Positions 1-5,020 of a stretch of 5,020 nucleotides of DNA are shown in pieces. A program made the position numbers and the translations under genes. The DNA is taken from contig PBBH01000038.1 in NCBI GenBank assembly GCA_002716525.1, positions 10,202 through 15,221 on the forward strand. Reading direction: 5' to 3'. Under the pieces are notes generated by a model. The model did no database searches. It saw nothing but the letters and a program-made list of their open reading frames with translations, and was not told where the DNA came from. This DNA comes from Fidelibacterota bacterium (GTDB lineage: Bacteria > Fidelibacterota > Marinisomatia > Marinisomatales > TCS55). Position 1 is the stretch's first letter. Each line of letters starts with the position of its first letter.

Positions 1-68
1 GCTCCACGGATCGCAGCAACATAACCTCCAGGTCCACCACCTAAAACAATAATGTCAAACTGTTCCAT
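1..68 (-). CDS. lpd: Dihydrolipoamide dehydrogenase (E3), N-terminal fragment cut by window edge
   Basis: Only the first 22 codons lie in the window; the gene runs off the left edge. The visible start reads [20 protein letters not shown], followed by RGA. This is the beta-strand plus glycine-rich loop that binds the ADP part of FAD in the pyridine nucleotide-disulphide oxidoreductases. The GGGPGGYVAAIRGA form is typical of dihydrolipoamide dehydrogenase, the E3 subunit of the 2-oxoacid dehydrogenase and glycine cleavage complexes, which reoxidises lipoyl groups and reduces NAD+. Upstream of the ATG is GAAAGAG, a fair ribosome-binding site that lies inside the end of the preceding gene. The two genes overlap by 14 bases, which suggests cotranscription. 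The redox-active CxxxxC motif is outside the window, so related flavoproteins such as mercuric or glutathione reductase are not strictly excluded. Confidence 0.82.
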   Translation of the reverse strand, partial: MEQFDIIVLGGGPGGYVAAIRG

Positions 69-381
69 AATCTCTTTCAACTTTTGCTACCCGTAAAAAA
101 TAATCTTCGTACCAATCACTTATACCCTTTGTCTGGGCTTCCTGATGTGCAAGATTCTCCTTCCATTTGGATATCGATTCCGCATCACTCCAATAACAGG
201 CTGTAATACCATAACCATTTTCATTTCGCACAGATTCCATCCCTAAATACCCCGGCTGATCTTTTACCATTTGATCTATTTTTTCAGCCATTTCGTTATA
301 ACCGTCACTAGAATTATTTACCCGCCTTGTGGTGAAAATGACCGCATAATATGGCGGTTTGGGTGTTTGACAAAAATTCAT
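55..381 (-). CDS. Antibiotic biosynthesis monooxygenase-fold protein (YqjZ-like)
   Basis: A 108-residue protein that matches, by memory of the family, the small ABM-fold (dimeric ferredoxin-like) proteins resembling Bacillus YqjZ. Recognisable blocks are [15 protein letters not shown] (residues 6-20), the helix around GYNEMAEKI (27-35), [11 protein letters not shown] (42-52), and [16 protein letters not shown] followed by LAHQEAQ (59-83). The protein ends in a [17 protein letters not shown] segment (90-106). Length and block order fit a complete protein. Family members include cofactor-free monooxygenases and haem-degrading enzymes, but most of this branch has no known substrate, and none can be assigned here. 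Its ATG overlaps the folE stop codon as ATGA (378-381) with no clear Shine-Dalgarno sequence, so translation is probably coupled to folE. It is likely cytoplasmic, as no signal peptide or membrane segment is visible. Confidence 0.82.
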   Translation of the reverse strand: MNFCQTPKPPYYAVIFTTRRVNNSSDGYNEMAEKIDQMVKDQPGYLGMESVRNENGYGITACYWSDAESISKWKENLAHQEAQTKGISDWYEDYFLRVAKVERDYGTV

Positions 382-941
382 TTACCAATAATGCTTAAAA
401 ATTCAGCTCTTGTTTCGGCAGATTTTCTAAATTGGCCCAGCATAGCGGAAGTGGATGCATAGCTATTTTGTTTTTCCACACCACGCATCTGCATACAGAG
501 ATGGCGGCCTTCCATTACAACAGCCACACCAATTGGTTTTAGTACCTCTTCCAATGTGTTGGCTACCTGAGATGTTAACCGTTCTTGAAGTTGAAGTCTG
601 CGAGAAAACATATCTACAATCCGCGGAATTTTTGATAGACCAATCACTTTGCCATTAGGCAAATAACCTACATGTGCCCGACCAAAAAAAGGAATCATAT
701 GATGTTCACACATTGAGAAAAATTCAATATCTCTGACTACCACCATTTCACTGCAATCTTCATGGAAGACTGCCTCATTAATAATATTATTTACATCAGC
801 GCGGTATCCTTCAGAGAAATATTCCCAAGATTTAGCGACACGTTTTGGTGTTTTTAACAATCCTTCCCGATTCGGATCCTCTCCAATTGTCTCAATTAAA
901 TTTTTCGTAAATTTTTCTAGTTGATCAAATTTTTTCGTCAT
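378..941 (-). CDS. folE: GTP cyclohydrolase I
   Basis: A 187-residue protein of full family length (somewhat shorter at the N-terminus than the E. coli enzyme). It converts GTP to 7,8-dihydroneopterin triphosphate and formate, the first step for folate and for queuosine and other pterin-derived products. The zinc-site motif [18 protein letters not shown] begins at C78. By alignment with E. coli FolE, C78, H81 and C149 are the zinc ligands, and H80 and H147 match catalytic histidines. [19 protein letters not shown] (97-115) and LQLQERLT (116-123) are family signatures, as is the [10 protein letters not shown] block (146-155). The ATG at 941 is preceded by AGGAG with 8-base spacing, the best ribosome-binding site in the window. 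The gene follows the queuosine transporter by 32 bases, and its stop overlaps the next start as ATGA. The neighbouring QueD-like enzyme belongs to the family that uses the FolE product, so folE here may serve deazapurine as well as folate synthesis. Confidence 0.97.
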   Translation of the reverse strand: MTKKFDQLEKFTKNLIETIGEDPNREGLLKTPKRVAKSWEYFSEGYRADVNNIINEAVFHEDCSEMVVVRDIEFFSMCEHHMIPFFGRAHVGYLPNGKVIGLSKIPRIVDMFSRRLQLQERLTSQVANTLEEVLKPIGVAVVMEGRHLCMQMRGVEKQNSYASTSAMLGQFRKSAETRAEFLSIIGK

Positions 942-949
942 TACATCGA

Positions 950-954
950 CTCCT
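950..954 (-). promoter_or_regulatory. Shine-Dalgarno sequence of folE
   Basis: Read on the minus strand, AGGAG lies 8 bases before the folE ATG (939-941). Most other starts in this block lack so clear a site and rely on stop/start overlap. This fixes the folE start and suggests folE is initiated independently within the operon. Confidence 0.75.
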
Positions 955-973
955 AACTAAATGAAAGTTTTTC

Positions 974-1627
974 CTATTCATCATGAGCTATATCAATTTT
1001 TCCTTTTAATAGATAAATAATTCCATAGATAATTGGTGTATCAATTAATGCCATCATCATCTTAAATAACCATCCATCTATAATTGCTGAAAATATTTGA
1101 TCTGTTTCCCATACGCCAACAAATAGGATACATATTACTAATGTTGTATCCACAAACTGTGAAGCTATCGTTGAACCATTATTTCTAAGCCATAAATGTT
1201 TTCCATTTGTCAACTTCTTCCAAAAGTGAAAAATTCTTACATCGATGAACTGAGCAAATAAATAGGCTATCATAGATCCTGCAATAAGCCTCCACGCATT
1301 TTGAAATACCGCATTATAAGTAACATCATCAACTATTGAAGTAGGTATTGAGTTAAACTGGCCTCCAAGCCATAAAAATAACAAAACAAATAATGAAGCA
1401 ATAAAACCTGAAAAGACCACGAGGTTAGCCTTTTTCTGTCCGTAAAGTTCTGAAATTAAATCTGTGACAAGGAATGTTAATGGATAAGGGAGAATACCAG
1501 CAGAAACAACAAAAACCTTAAAGCCAAAATCAACTGTTACAAATTTATTCGCAATCAAATTACATGTGACCAGCGAGGCAATAAATATCCCGGCCAATAT
1601 AAGGTATAAACGGTTTTTAAATTCCAT
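974..1627 (-). CDS. Queuosine precursor transporter, YhhQ/QPTR family (COG1738, DUF165)
   Basis: A 217-residue hydrophobic protein with about six membrane segments (roughly residues 7-27, 37-57, 68-90, 112-130, 155-175 and 180-206). Family signatures are CNLIANK (22-28), the YPLTFLVTDLISELYGQKKA block (48-67), the segment with R113 and AGSMIAYLFAQFIDVRIFHF (116-135), and the RNNGSTIASQFVDT block (148-161). The E. coli homologue YhhQ is known to take up the queuosine precursors preQ0 and preQ1, so inner-membrane import of a 7-deazaguanine is the expected role. The exact ligand cannot be read from sequence, and some family members salvage queuine or queuosine. The ATG shares one base with the queD stop (TAATG at 1625-1629), with no strong Shine-Dalgarno sequence, so the two are probably translationally coupled. 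This neighbourhood supports the queuosine assignment. Confidence 0.92.
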   Translation of the reverse strand: MEFKNRLYLILAGIFIASLVTCNLIANKFVTVDFGFKVFVVSAGILPYPLTFLVTDLISELYGQKKANLVVFSGFIASLFVLLFLWLGGQFNSIPTSIVDDVTYNAVFQNAWRLIAGSMIAYLFAQFIDVRIFHFWKKLTNGKHLWLRNNGSTIASQFVDTTLVICILFVGVWETDQIFSAIIDGWLFKMMMALIDTPIIYGIIYLLKGKIDIAHDE

Positions 1628-2046
1628 TAGCGATCACTTTGCAGTCCATAGTAATCCGTAAAAATTGTGGGTGTTTCTCTTAGACGAATTCTATGCAAAA
1701 TAGCACCCTTTAAAAGCGGATTAATTTTCTCCCAAATAAACTTCACCAAATTTTCCGAACTAGGTTGTTTATTCTTAAACCATTCAATTTCTTTTTCAAT
1801 TTGGCTGTGATCGAGCACACGAATCACATGTGTATCAACAATATTTTTTAAATGATTTAAATCAATGATGAATCCTGTTTCTGGGTTGATTTTTCCGGTA
1901 ACCATAACTTCCAGTATATAATTGTGCCCATGAACTTTAGCATCAGCACCGAATATCTCCCGGTTCTTTTTTTCGGACCAATCAGAATGGCCGTATTGAT
2001 GGGCAGCATTAAAGTGGAAAATTTTGGTTAAATATGGATTATTCAT
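1627..2046 (-). CDS. QueD/PTPS-family pterin enzyme lacking the catalytic cysteine
   Basis: A 139-residue member of the 6-pyruvoyltetrahydropterin synthase/6-carboxytetrahydropterin synthase family, at the usual length. Zinc ligands are visible as H16 (FNAAHQ) and H39 and H41 (VHGHNY). D79-H80 (RVLDH) and E124 (RLRET) match the catalytic Asp-His pair and the substrate-anchoring Glu. QueD proper converts dihydroneopterin triphosphate to 6-carboxytetrahydropterin, the first committed step toward preQ0, and uses a cysteine four residues before the HGH motif. Here that residue is D35 (codon 1942-1944, GAT), and the protein contains no cysteine anywhere. In the PTPS-III subfamily a Glu replaces the Cys and the enzyme makes the folate precursor 6-hydroxymethyldihydropterin, so a different product is possible. 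The position between an upstream intergenic region and a queuosine precursor transporter, with folE following, favours queuosine or folate supply. No clear Shine-Dalgarno sequence precedes the ATG. I leave the symbol empty because the key residue is missing. Confidence 0.88.
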   Translation of the reverse strand: MNNPYLTKIFHFNAAHQYGHSDWSEKKNREIFGADAKVHGHNYILEVMVTGKINPETGFIIDLNHLKNIVDTHVIRVLDHSQIEKEIEWFKNKQPSSENLVKFIWEKINPLLKGAILHRIRLRETPTIFTDYYGLQSDR

Positions 2047-2125
2047 TTTATTTGTATGCTACAATTATTATTAACTAGTTAATTTAGTTATTACTGACGG
2101 AAAAGTCCCCCTTTTTCGATGATAA
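2047..2125 (-). promoter_or_regulatory. Intergenic region between nth and queD-like gene; probable promoter region
   Basis: At 79 bases, this is the only substantial non-coding gap in the window and the natural place for a promoter driving the queD-like, transporter and folE genes. It is strongly AT-rich on the queD side. Read on the minus strand it contains TAATAATAATTG about 15-25 bases before the ATG, which could hold a -10-like element, but I see no matching -35 hexamer at proper spacing. It also holds a 14-base palindrome, listed separately. A promoter is inferred from position and composition, not from a clear consensus. Confidence 0.35.
2070..2083. repeat. Perfect 14-base palindrome, candidate operator
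   Basis: ATTAACTAGTTAAT reads identically on both strands. It lies 23 bases upstream of the ATG of the queD-like gene (2046), in the gap after nth. The position and perfect dyad symmetry would suit binding of a dimeric repressor or activator. In an AT-rich gap such a palindrome could also arise by chance, and I do not recognise it as the site of a named regulator. Confidence 0.4.
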
Positions 2126-2776
2126 TTATATTTTTGTTTCGACTGATGGGCAATAATGTGAGATTGCACAGCTTTGACATTGTGGCCGCCTTGCAATACA
2201 GACAGCGCGGCCATGATCAATCACCATGTGAGTTAACTTAACCCAATCCTTCTCATTAAATAATTCCATCAGATCAAACTCAATCTTCTTTGCATCTTTT
2301 GTTGCTGTGAATTTGAGGAGGTTCATGATACGCACCATATGGGTATCAATCACCATTGATGGTAAATTATAAATTTCCCCCAAAACACAGTTGGCTGTTT
2401 TACGCCCCACGCCTGGAAGTTCTATCAGAGCCTCCATTTTATCAGGAACTTGACCATTGTTCTCTTCCACTATCTTCAAACTAGCTCCTTGAATACTGCG
2501 GGCCTTTTGATTATGATATCCGCAGGAATGGATATCTTTCGCTAGTTCTGTTGCATCACAATAAGCAAAATCTTTCAATGTCGAATATTTTTTAAATAAA
2601 GATTGGGTTACCTGATTTACGCGGTGATCTGTGCATTGGGCCGAAAGGATGGTGGCTATGAGTAGTTCATAGGGAGTTTTGTAATATAGTGAACATTTAG
2701 CATTCGGATAGGCCTCATACAAGGCCTGTGTTACCATTGCCGCTCGGTCTTTTTTTTCCCCTTGGTTCTCTTTCAT
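2126..2776 (-). CDS. nth: Endonuclease III, DNA glycosylase/AP lyase
   Basis: A 216-residue base-excision repair enzyme that removes oxidised pyrimidines from DNA and cleaves the abasic strand. The helix-hairpin-helix motif LPGVGRKTANCVLG (120-133) carries the catalytic lysine K126. VIDTHMVR (142-149) carries the catalytic aspartate D144; these correspond to E. coli K120 and D138. The C-terminal [4Fe-4S] cluster loop is intact: C193, C200, C203 and C209 in the C-x6-C-x2-C-x5-C spacing. Length and order match the family. The start at 2776 overlaps the stop of the preceding gene as ATGA, which supports it over the internal Met14, although no good Shine-Dalgarno sequence precedes either. The first ten codons include a run of eight A bases. 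Nth is followed by the 79-base gap, so it is probably the last gene of the upstream transcript. Confidence 0.97.
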   Translation of the reverse strand: MKENQGEKKDRAAMVTQALYEAYPNAKCSLYYKTPYELLIATILSAQCTDHRVNQVTQSLFKKYSTLKDFAYCDATELAKDIHSCGYHNQKARSIQGASLKIVEENNGQVPDKMEALIELPGVGRKTANCVLGEIYNLPSMVIDTHMVRIMNLLKFTATKDAKKIEFDLMELFNEKDWVKLTHMVIDHGRAVCIARRPQCQSCAISHYCPSVETKI

Positions 2777-3111
2777 TTAGCTATAGCCTGAATAACACTC
2801 GTAATATTTTTCACCACCGATGCCGTGGGTAAAATCATATTACATCCAGCGGCTTTTAGTTTATCTTGGATATCCTTTGTGATTTTTTCCATATATCCCA
2901 ATAGCATCATTTCAGTATGTCGATTTAGCTCCGATACAAATTTTACATTGCCAAATTTCTCATCATCCAAATCTATGATACCAATTTGGCATTGATCAGG
3001 CAAGTCATAAATCGATTCGGCAAATGTTACATGCATATCGATGTTAGTTAGCAGGTTCGATAATTCCGTTCCTTTCTGGAAATCTTTCACAAACAGTGCA
3101 ATATCTTTCAT
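2773..3111 (-). CDS. Small receiver-like (CheY-fold) protein with degenerate active site
   Basis: A 112-residue protein with alternating beta-strand and helix segments suggesting a stand-alone response-regulator receiver fold: strand IALFVKD (4-10), strand IGIIDLDD (43-50), strand MMLLGY (68-73), the KAAGCNMIL segment (86-94), then a final helix SVVKNITSVIQAIA (98-111). D47 sits where the phosphate-accepting aspartate would be. The rest of the active site looks lost: no acidic pair follows strand 1 (KDF instead of DDE), G72 replaces the Thr/Ser after strand 4, and the conserved Lys-Pro after strand 5 is absent (LPTAS). If the fold is right, it is a pseudo-receiver working by protein contact, not phosphorylation. 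No effector domain is attached. The gene starts one base after the DUF309 stop and overlaps nth as ATGA, so it belongs to the same transcript. The fold assignment is from pattern only, and the protein may belong to an unrelated Rossmann-like family. Confidence 0.55.
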   Translation of the reverse strand: MKDIALFVKDFQKGTELSNLLTNIDMHVTFAESIYDLPDQCQIGIIDLDDEKFGNVKFVSELNRHTEMMLLGYMEKITKDIQDKLKAAGCNMILPTASVVKNITSVIQAIAK

Positions 3112-3112
3112 A

Positions 3113-3481
3113 TTATTCTTTCAAACTAGGAACCAGGTCCCAATCAAATATTTGGGGATCTTCAATTTCTTCATATGCCAAAGATACCGATTCGATGCCC
3201 ATTTTTAATTCATTCATATTGATTCCTCTTTGCAAATGCTGATACGGTTCGAATTTTTCACTGCATTTTTTCAAGAGACTCCGAGCACCATTCATATTGC
3301 CGTTCCGTAAATGAACAAAACTGACCGAAAGCTGAATTAGACCCTGGATAAATTTGCGGTCGGGTAAATTGTAATCGGACCAAAGGTCTTCCCAAGCTTC
3401 GTGGGCTTCAAAATAATCGCCCTTTTCATATTCCATTAATCCCTTTTGAAACAGAGCTTCTTTTTCCGCCGCTTCACTCAC
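3113..3481 (-). CDS. DUF309 family protein (COG1547)
   Basis: A 122-residue helical protein. The DUF309 signature is clear: GDYFEAHEAWEDLW (21-34), with E25, H27, E28, W30 and E31, followed by DRKFIQGLIQLSVSFVHLRNGN (41-62) and GARSLLKKC (65-73). The family's HE..WE pattern of histidine and acidic residues on paired helices hints at a metal or ligand site, but its function is unknown and I assign none. The start is a GTG (3479-3481) overlapping the end of the hydrolase gene by 8 bases. The next in-frame methionine, Met16, is only just before the conserved YFEAHE block and would remove the preceding family-like segment, so GTG is preferred. No strong Shine-Dalgarno sequence is present, so translation is probably coupled to the gene upstream. 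Confidence 0.88.
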   Translation of the reverse strand: MSEAAEKEALFQKGLMEYEKGDYFEAHEAWEDLWSDYNLPDRKFIQGLIQLSVSFVHLRNGNMNGARSLLKKCSEKFEPYQHLQRGINMNELKMGIESVSLAYEEIEDPQIFDWDLVPSLKE

Positions 3482-4322
3482 TGATGGTAACAGATTCTTT
3501 TAGTCGGTAGTGTCTACCGTCAAATTGAACCGTACAGGCTTGGTGAATCGGATCATGTTCGAAAAATAGATGCCAATTTTCATCCACAGCCTTTGGCAGA
3601 AGCATTCTTTTCTCCTCAATAGTCAAGACAGGATGTATATCGTAAGCCATCACCCATGGCAATGGAATGTGAGCCGCCATTGGGACCAGATCCGCCACAT
3701 AAATTATAGTATTGGAACTGTCTTGAATCTTGGGCATCATCATTCCAGTGGTATGACCATAAGATAATTCAATTTCAATGTTGGGCAAAAAGGGTTCTTT
3801 CCCATCCACCATCTTTATCATGCCATTTTCCGCGAGGATAGACCAGTCTGCTTCCATGAAACTCCCTTGGTCTTTTTCATTAGGAGAATTAGCCAGTTCC
3901 CAGTTTTCATTCTGCATCCAATAGATAGCGTTGGAAAAGACCGGTTCCAGCTTTTCATCCACAATTTTTGTATTCCCGCCTATATGGTCAAAATGAAGGT
4001 GTGTACAAAATACATCCGTAATTTCTTCTGGTGTAAAACCATACTTTGCTAGGGAAGAATCCAGATTTACAGACTCCGTATCAATATCATACATCGTCTT
4101 GAATTTATCCTCCCATTTATCACCATTACCCGTATCAACAATGATTTTTCGATCGTGACCTACGAGCAGTAATGAACGGGTAACCATATGAATTCGATTT
4201 TTATCATCAGCGGGTGCTTCTTTTTCCCACAAGGGTTTCGGTATGATCCCAAACATAGCACCCCCATCTAGACCAAAACGGCTAGTTTCAATGCTGTAGA
4301 GATCATATCCGCCAATTTTCAT
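3474..4322 (-). CDS. Metallo-beta-lactamase-fold hydrolase, lactonase-like
   Basis: A 282-residue MBL-superfamily protein with a complete dinuclear metal site. THLHFDHIGG (107-116) supplies H108, H110, D112 and H113. GHTTGMM (189-195) supplies H190, VADLVP (209-214) the bridging D211, and FEHDP (254-258) the last histidine, H256. The strand KIIVDTGNGDKW (59-70) and the YGFTPEEITDVFCTHLHFDH arrangement resemble the lactonase/quorum-quenching-type and general MBL hydrolases, but substrate cannot be inferred. No signal peptide is visible, so it is likely cytoplasmic. The ATG overlaps the stop of the upstream gene as ATGA and is preceded by AAAGGA (4332-4337, 9-base spacing), a good ribosome-binding site. 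It overlaps the DUF309 gene by 8 bases at its 3' end. Nothing nearby makes or senses acyl-homoserine lactones, so a quorum-quenching role should not be assumed. Confidence 0.9.
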   Translation of the reverse strand: MKIGGYDLYSIETSRFGLDGGAMFGIIPKPLWEKEAPADDKNRIHMVTRSLLLVGHDRKIIVDTGNGDKWEDKFKTMYDIDTESVNLDSSLAKYGFTPEEITDVFCTHLHFDHIGGNTKIVDEKLEPVFSNAIYWMQNENWELANSPNEKDQGSFMEADWSILAENGMIKMVDGKEPFLPNIEIELSYGHTTGMMMPKIQDSSNTIIYVADLVPMAAHIPLPWVMAYDIHPVLTIEEKRMLLPKAVDENWHLFFEHDPIHQACTVQFDGRHYRLKESVTISE

Positions 4323-5020
4323 ATCATTATTTCCTTTAAGTAAGATGAAATATTTACTAGATCCTTATTGGATGATACTTTGTTCAACAAATATCGAAGT
4401 GCCTCTAATTCAATGATTTGCAATTCCCATCCATGATTTGTGATCAATTTTTCAGCCATTTGAATAAAAAAGTTACCGCCATTATTAAGATAATTCTCTA
4501 AACCTTTCATAACATTTTCATTGATTTCAATTTGATGATCAAATTTAGACTTACTGTACCAGTGGGAAAGTTCACGGCGATATCCAGAGATTCTGACATA
4601 TTCTCCCTCCCACAATCTGATAGCAGCAGTAAAAATTGAGATTGGAGAATCGGTTCTTTTTGTTAATATTGTGTTCATTATCAATTCGGGATTGACATTC
4701 TTTTTAGGATGGGGTTCTGGTAGGGATTTTTTGACTATTTCTTTCAGCAAACATCTGGAATATTGCCAGGTATTATTTACATCTTGCTGAAAAATATTAG
4801 CCCGTTGTAAGTGATATGCAAATGTACCTAGGCGGTCAAAATCCTGCAGTGCCACCTCAATAAGTAAATCGAGCCCTGCCAGACCATTTTCACTAACCCA
4901 TTGAACGCGGGCGGCTTCTTTTTCCATTGCTAACGAATCCCCGCTTTGACAAGCATCCTCCAGGTCAGCAATAAAAACCGTGTACCCTAACCCCTCTTTA
5001 GCTACTGTATCTAAGACAGC
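4319..5020 (-). CDS. Unrecognised helical protein, 5' end beyond window
   Basis: The reading frame stays open from the stop at 4319-4321 to the right edge, giving 233 visible residues without a start that must be used. The first in-window ATG (4925-4927) has no convincing ribosome-binding site. The 31 codons before it (AVLDTVAKEGLGYTVFIADL, then EDACQSGDSLA) look like real protein, so I treat the gene as continuing past the edge. The visible part is soluble and mostly helical, rich in Leu, Glu and Asn, with no membrane segment. Possible landmarks are LWEGEYVRISGYRRELSHWY in the middle and a C-terminal helical region ending LVNISSYLKEIMI. I do not recognise a family. Its stop overlaps the hydrolase start as ATGA, so it is the most upstream visible member of that transcript. 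Confidence 0.75.
   Translation of the reverse strand, partial: AVLDTVAKEGLGYTVFIADLEDACQSGDSLAMEKEAARVQWVSENGLAGLDLLIEVALQDFDRLGTFAYHLQRANIFQQDVNNTWQYSRCLLKEIVKKSLPEPHPKKNVNPELIMNTILTKRTDSPISIFTAAIRLWEGEYVRISGYRRELSHWYSKSKFDHQIEINENVMKGLENYLNNGGNFFIQMAEKLITNHGWELQIIELEALRYLLNKVSSNKDLVNISSYLKEIMI

Noticed and set aside
2099..2118. A rho-independent terminator after nth
   Set aside because: GAAAAAGGGGGACTTTTCC on the minus strand gives only a weak five-pair A/T stem (GAAAA with TTTTC) around an eight-base loop, with no following T tract. The stem is too weak to call a terminator.
2047..2125. A preQ1 riboswitch before the queD-like gene
   Set aside because: The position would suit one, but I cannot build the conserved hairpin with the A-rich tail and pseudoknot of preQ1-I, nor a preQ1-II layout. 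A covariance-model search would settle it.
271..4052. Plus-strand open frames at 271-462, 455-658, 3570-3767 and 3867-4052
   Set aside because: Each lies opposite a well-supported minus-strand gene (the ABM-fold protein, folE, or the metallo-hydrolase), encodes no recognisable motif, and is short. They are antisense shadows.
3474..4322. Specific call of the MBL-fold protein as an acyl-homoserine lactone lactonase
   Set aside because: The metal motif is shared by many MBL-fold hydrolases, and no quorum-sensing gene is nearby. Only the general family is supported.
4319..5020. Resemblance of the unrecognised protein to isochorismatase-like hydrolases (GYTVFIADLEDACQSGD near the edge) or to a NusB-like helical domain (C-terminal part)
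   Set aside because: Both are faint local similarities without the catalytic or RNA-binding residues needed to support them, and the missing N-terminus prevents a domain-level judgement.

Overview
All nine protein-coding genes I can support lie on the minus strand, so the window reads from position 5020 down to position 1. There are no long plus-strand genes, no RNA genes, no mobile elements and no CRISPR array. The DNA is AT-rich by eye, and the genes are packed head to tail with very short or overlapping junctions: four-base ATGA overlaps at 4319-4322, 2773-2776 and 378-381, a TAATG junction at 1627, an 8-base overlap at 3474-3481 and a 14-base overlap at 55-68. This is a compact bacterial chromosome carrying housekeeping metabolism. 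A free-living, possibly marine, Gram-negative lineage is plausible, but nothing in the window fixes the taxon.

Upstream block (5020 to 2126): an unrecognised helical protein cut by the window edge, a metallo-beta-lactamase-fold hydrolase, a DUF309 protein, a small receiver-like protein and endonuclease III (nth). Their junctions overlap or are one base apart, so they are probably one transcript with coupled translation. The products share no obvious pathway.

The only clear intergenic space (2047-2125, 79 bases) separates the blocks. It is very AT-rich and holds a perfect 14-base palindrome, a candidate operator or promoter region.

Downstream block (2046 to 1): a QueD/PTPS-family pterin enzyme, a queuosine precursor transporter of the YhhQ type, GTP cyclohydrolase I (folE), a small antibiotic-biosynthesis-monooxygenase-fold protein, and the first codons of dihydrolipoamide dehydrogenase. 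FolE makes dihydroneopterin triphosphate from GTP, which is the substrate of QueD-family enzymes. The transporter family imports preQ0/preQ1. The first three genes therefore look like a 7-deazaguanine (queuosine) and pterin supply module combining synthesis and salvage. The main oddity is that the QueD-like protein has no cysteine at all: an aspartate (D35) sits where the catalytic cysteine of QueD is expected. Its reaction is therefore less certain than the name suggests. I see no convincing undescribed multi-gene system here.
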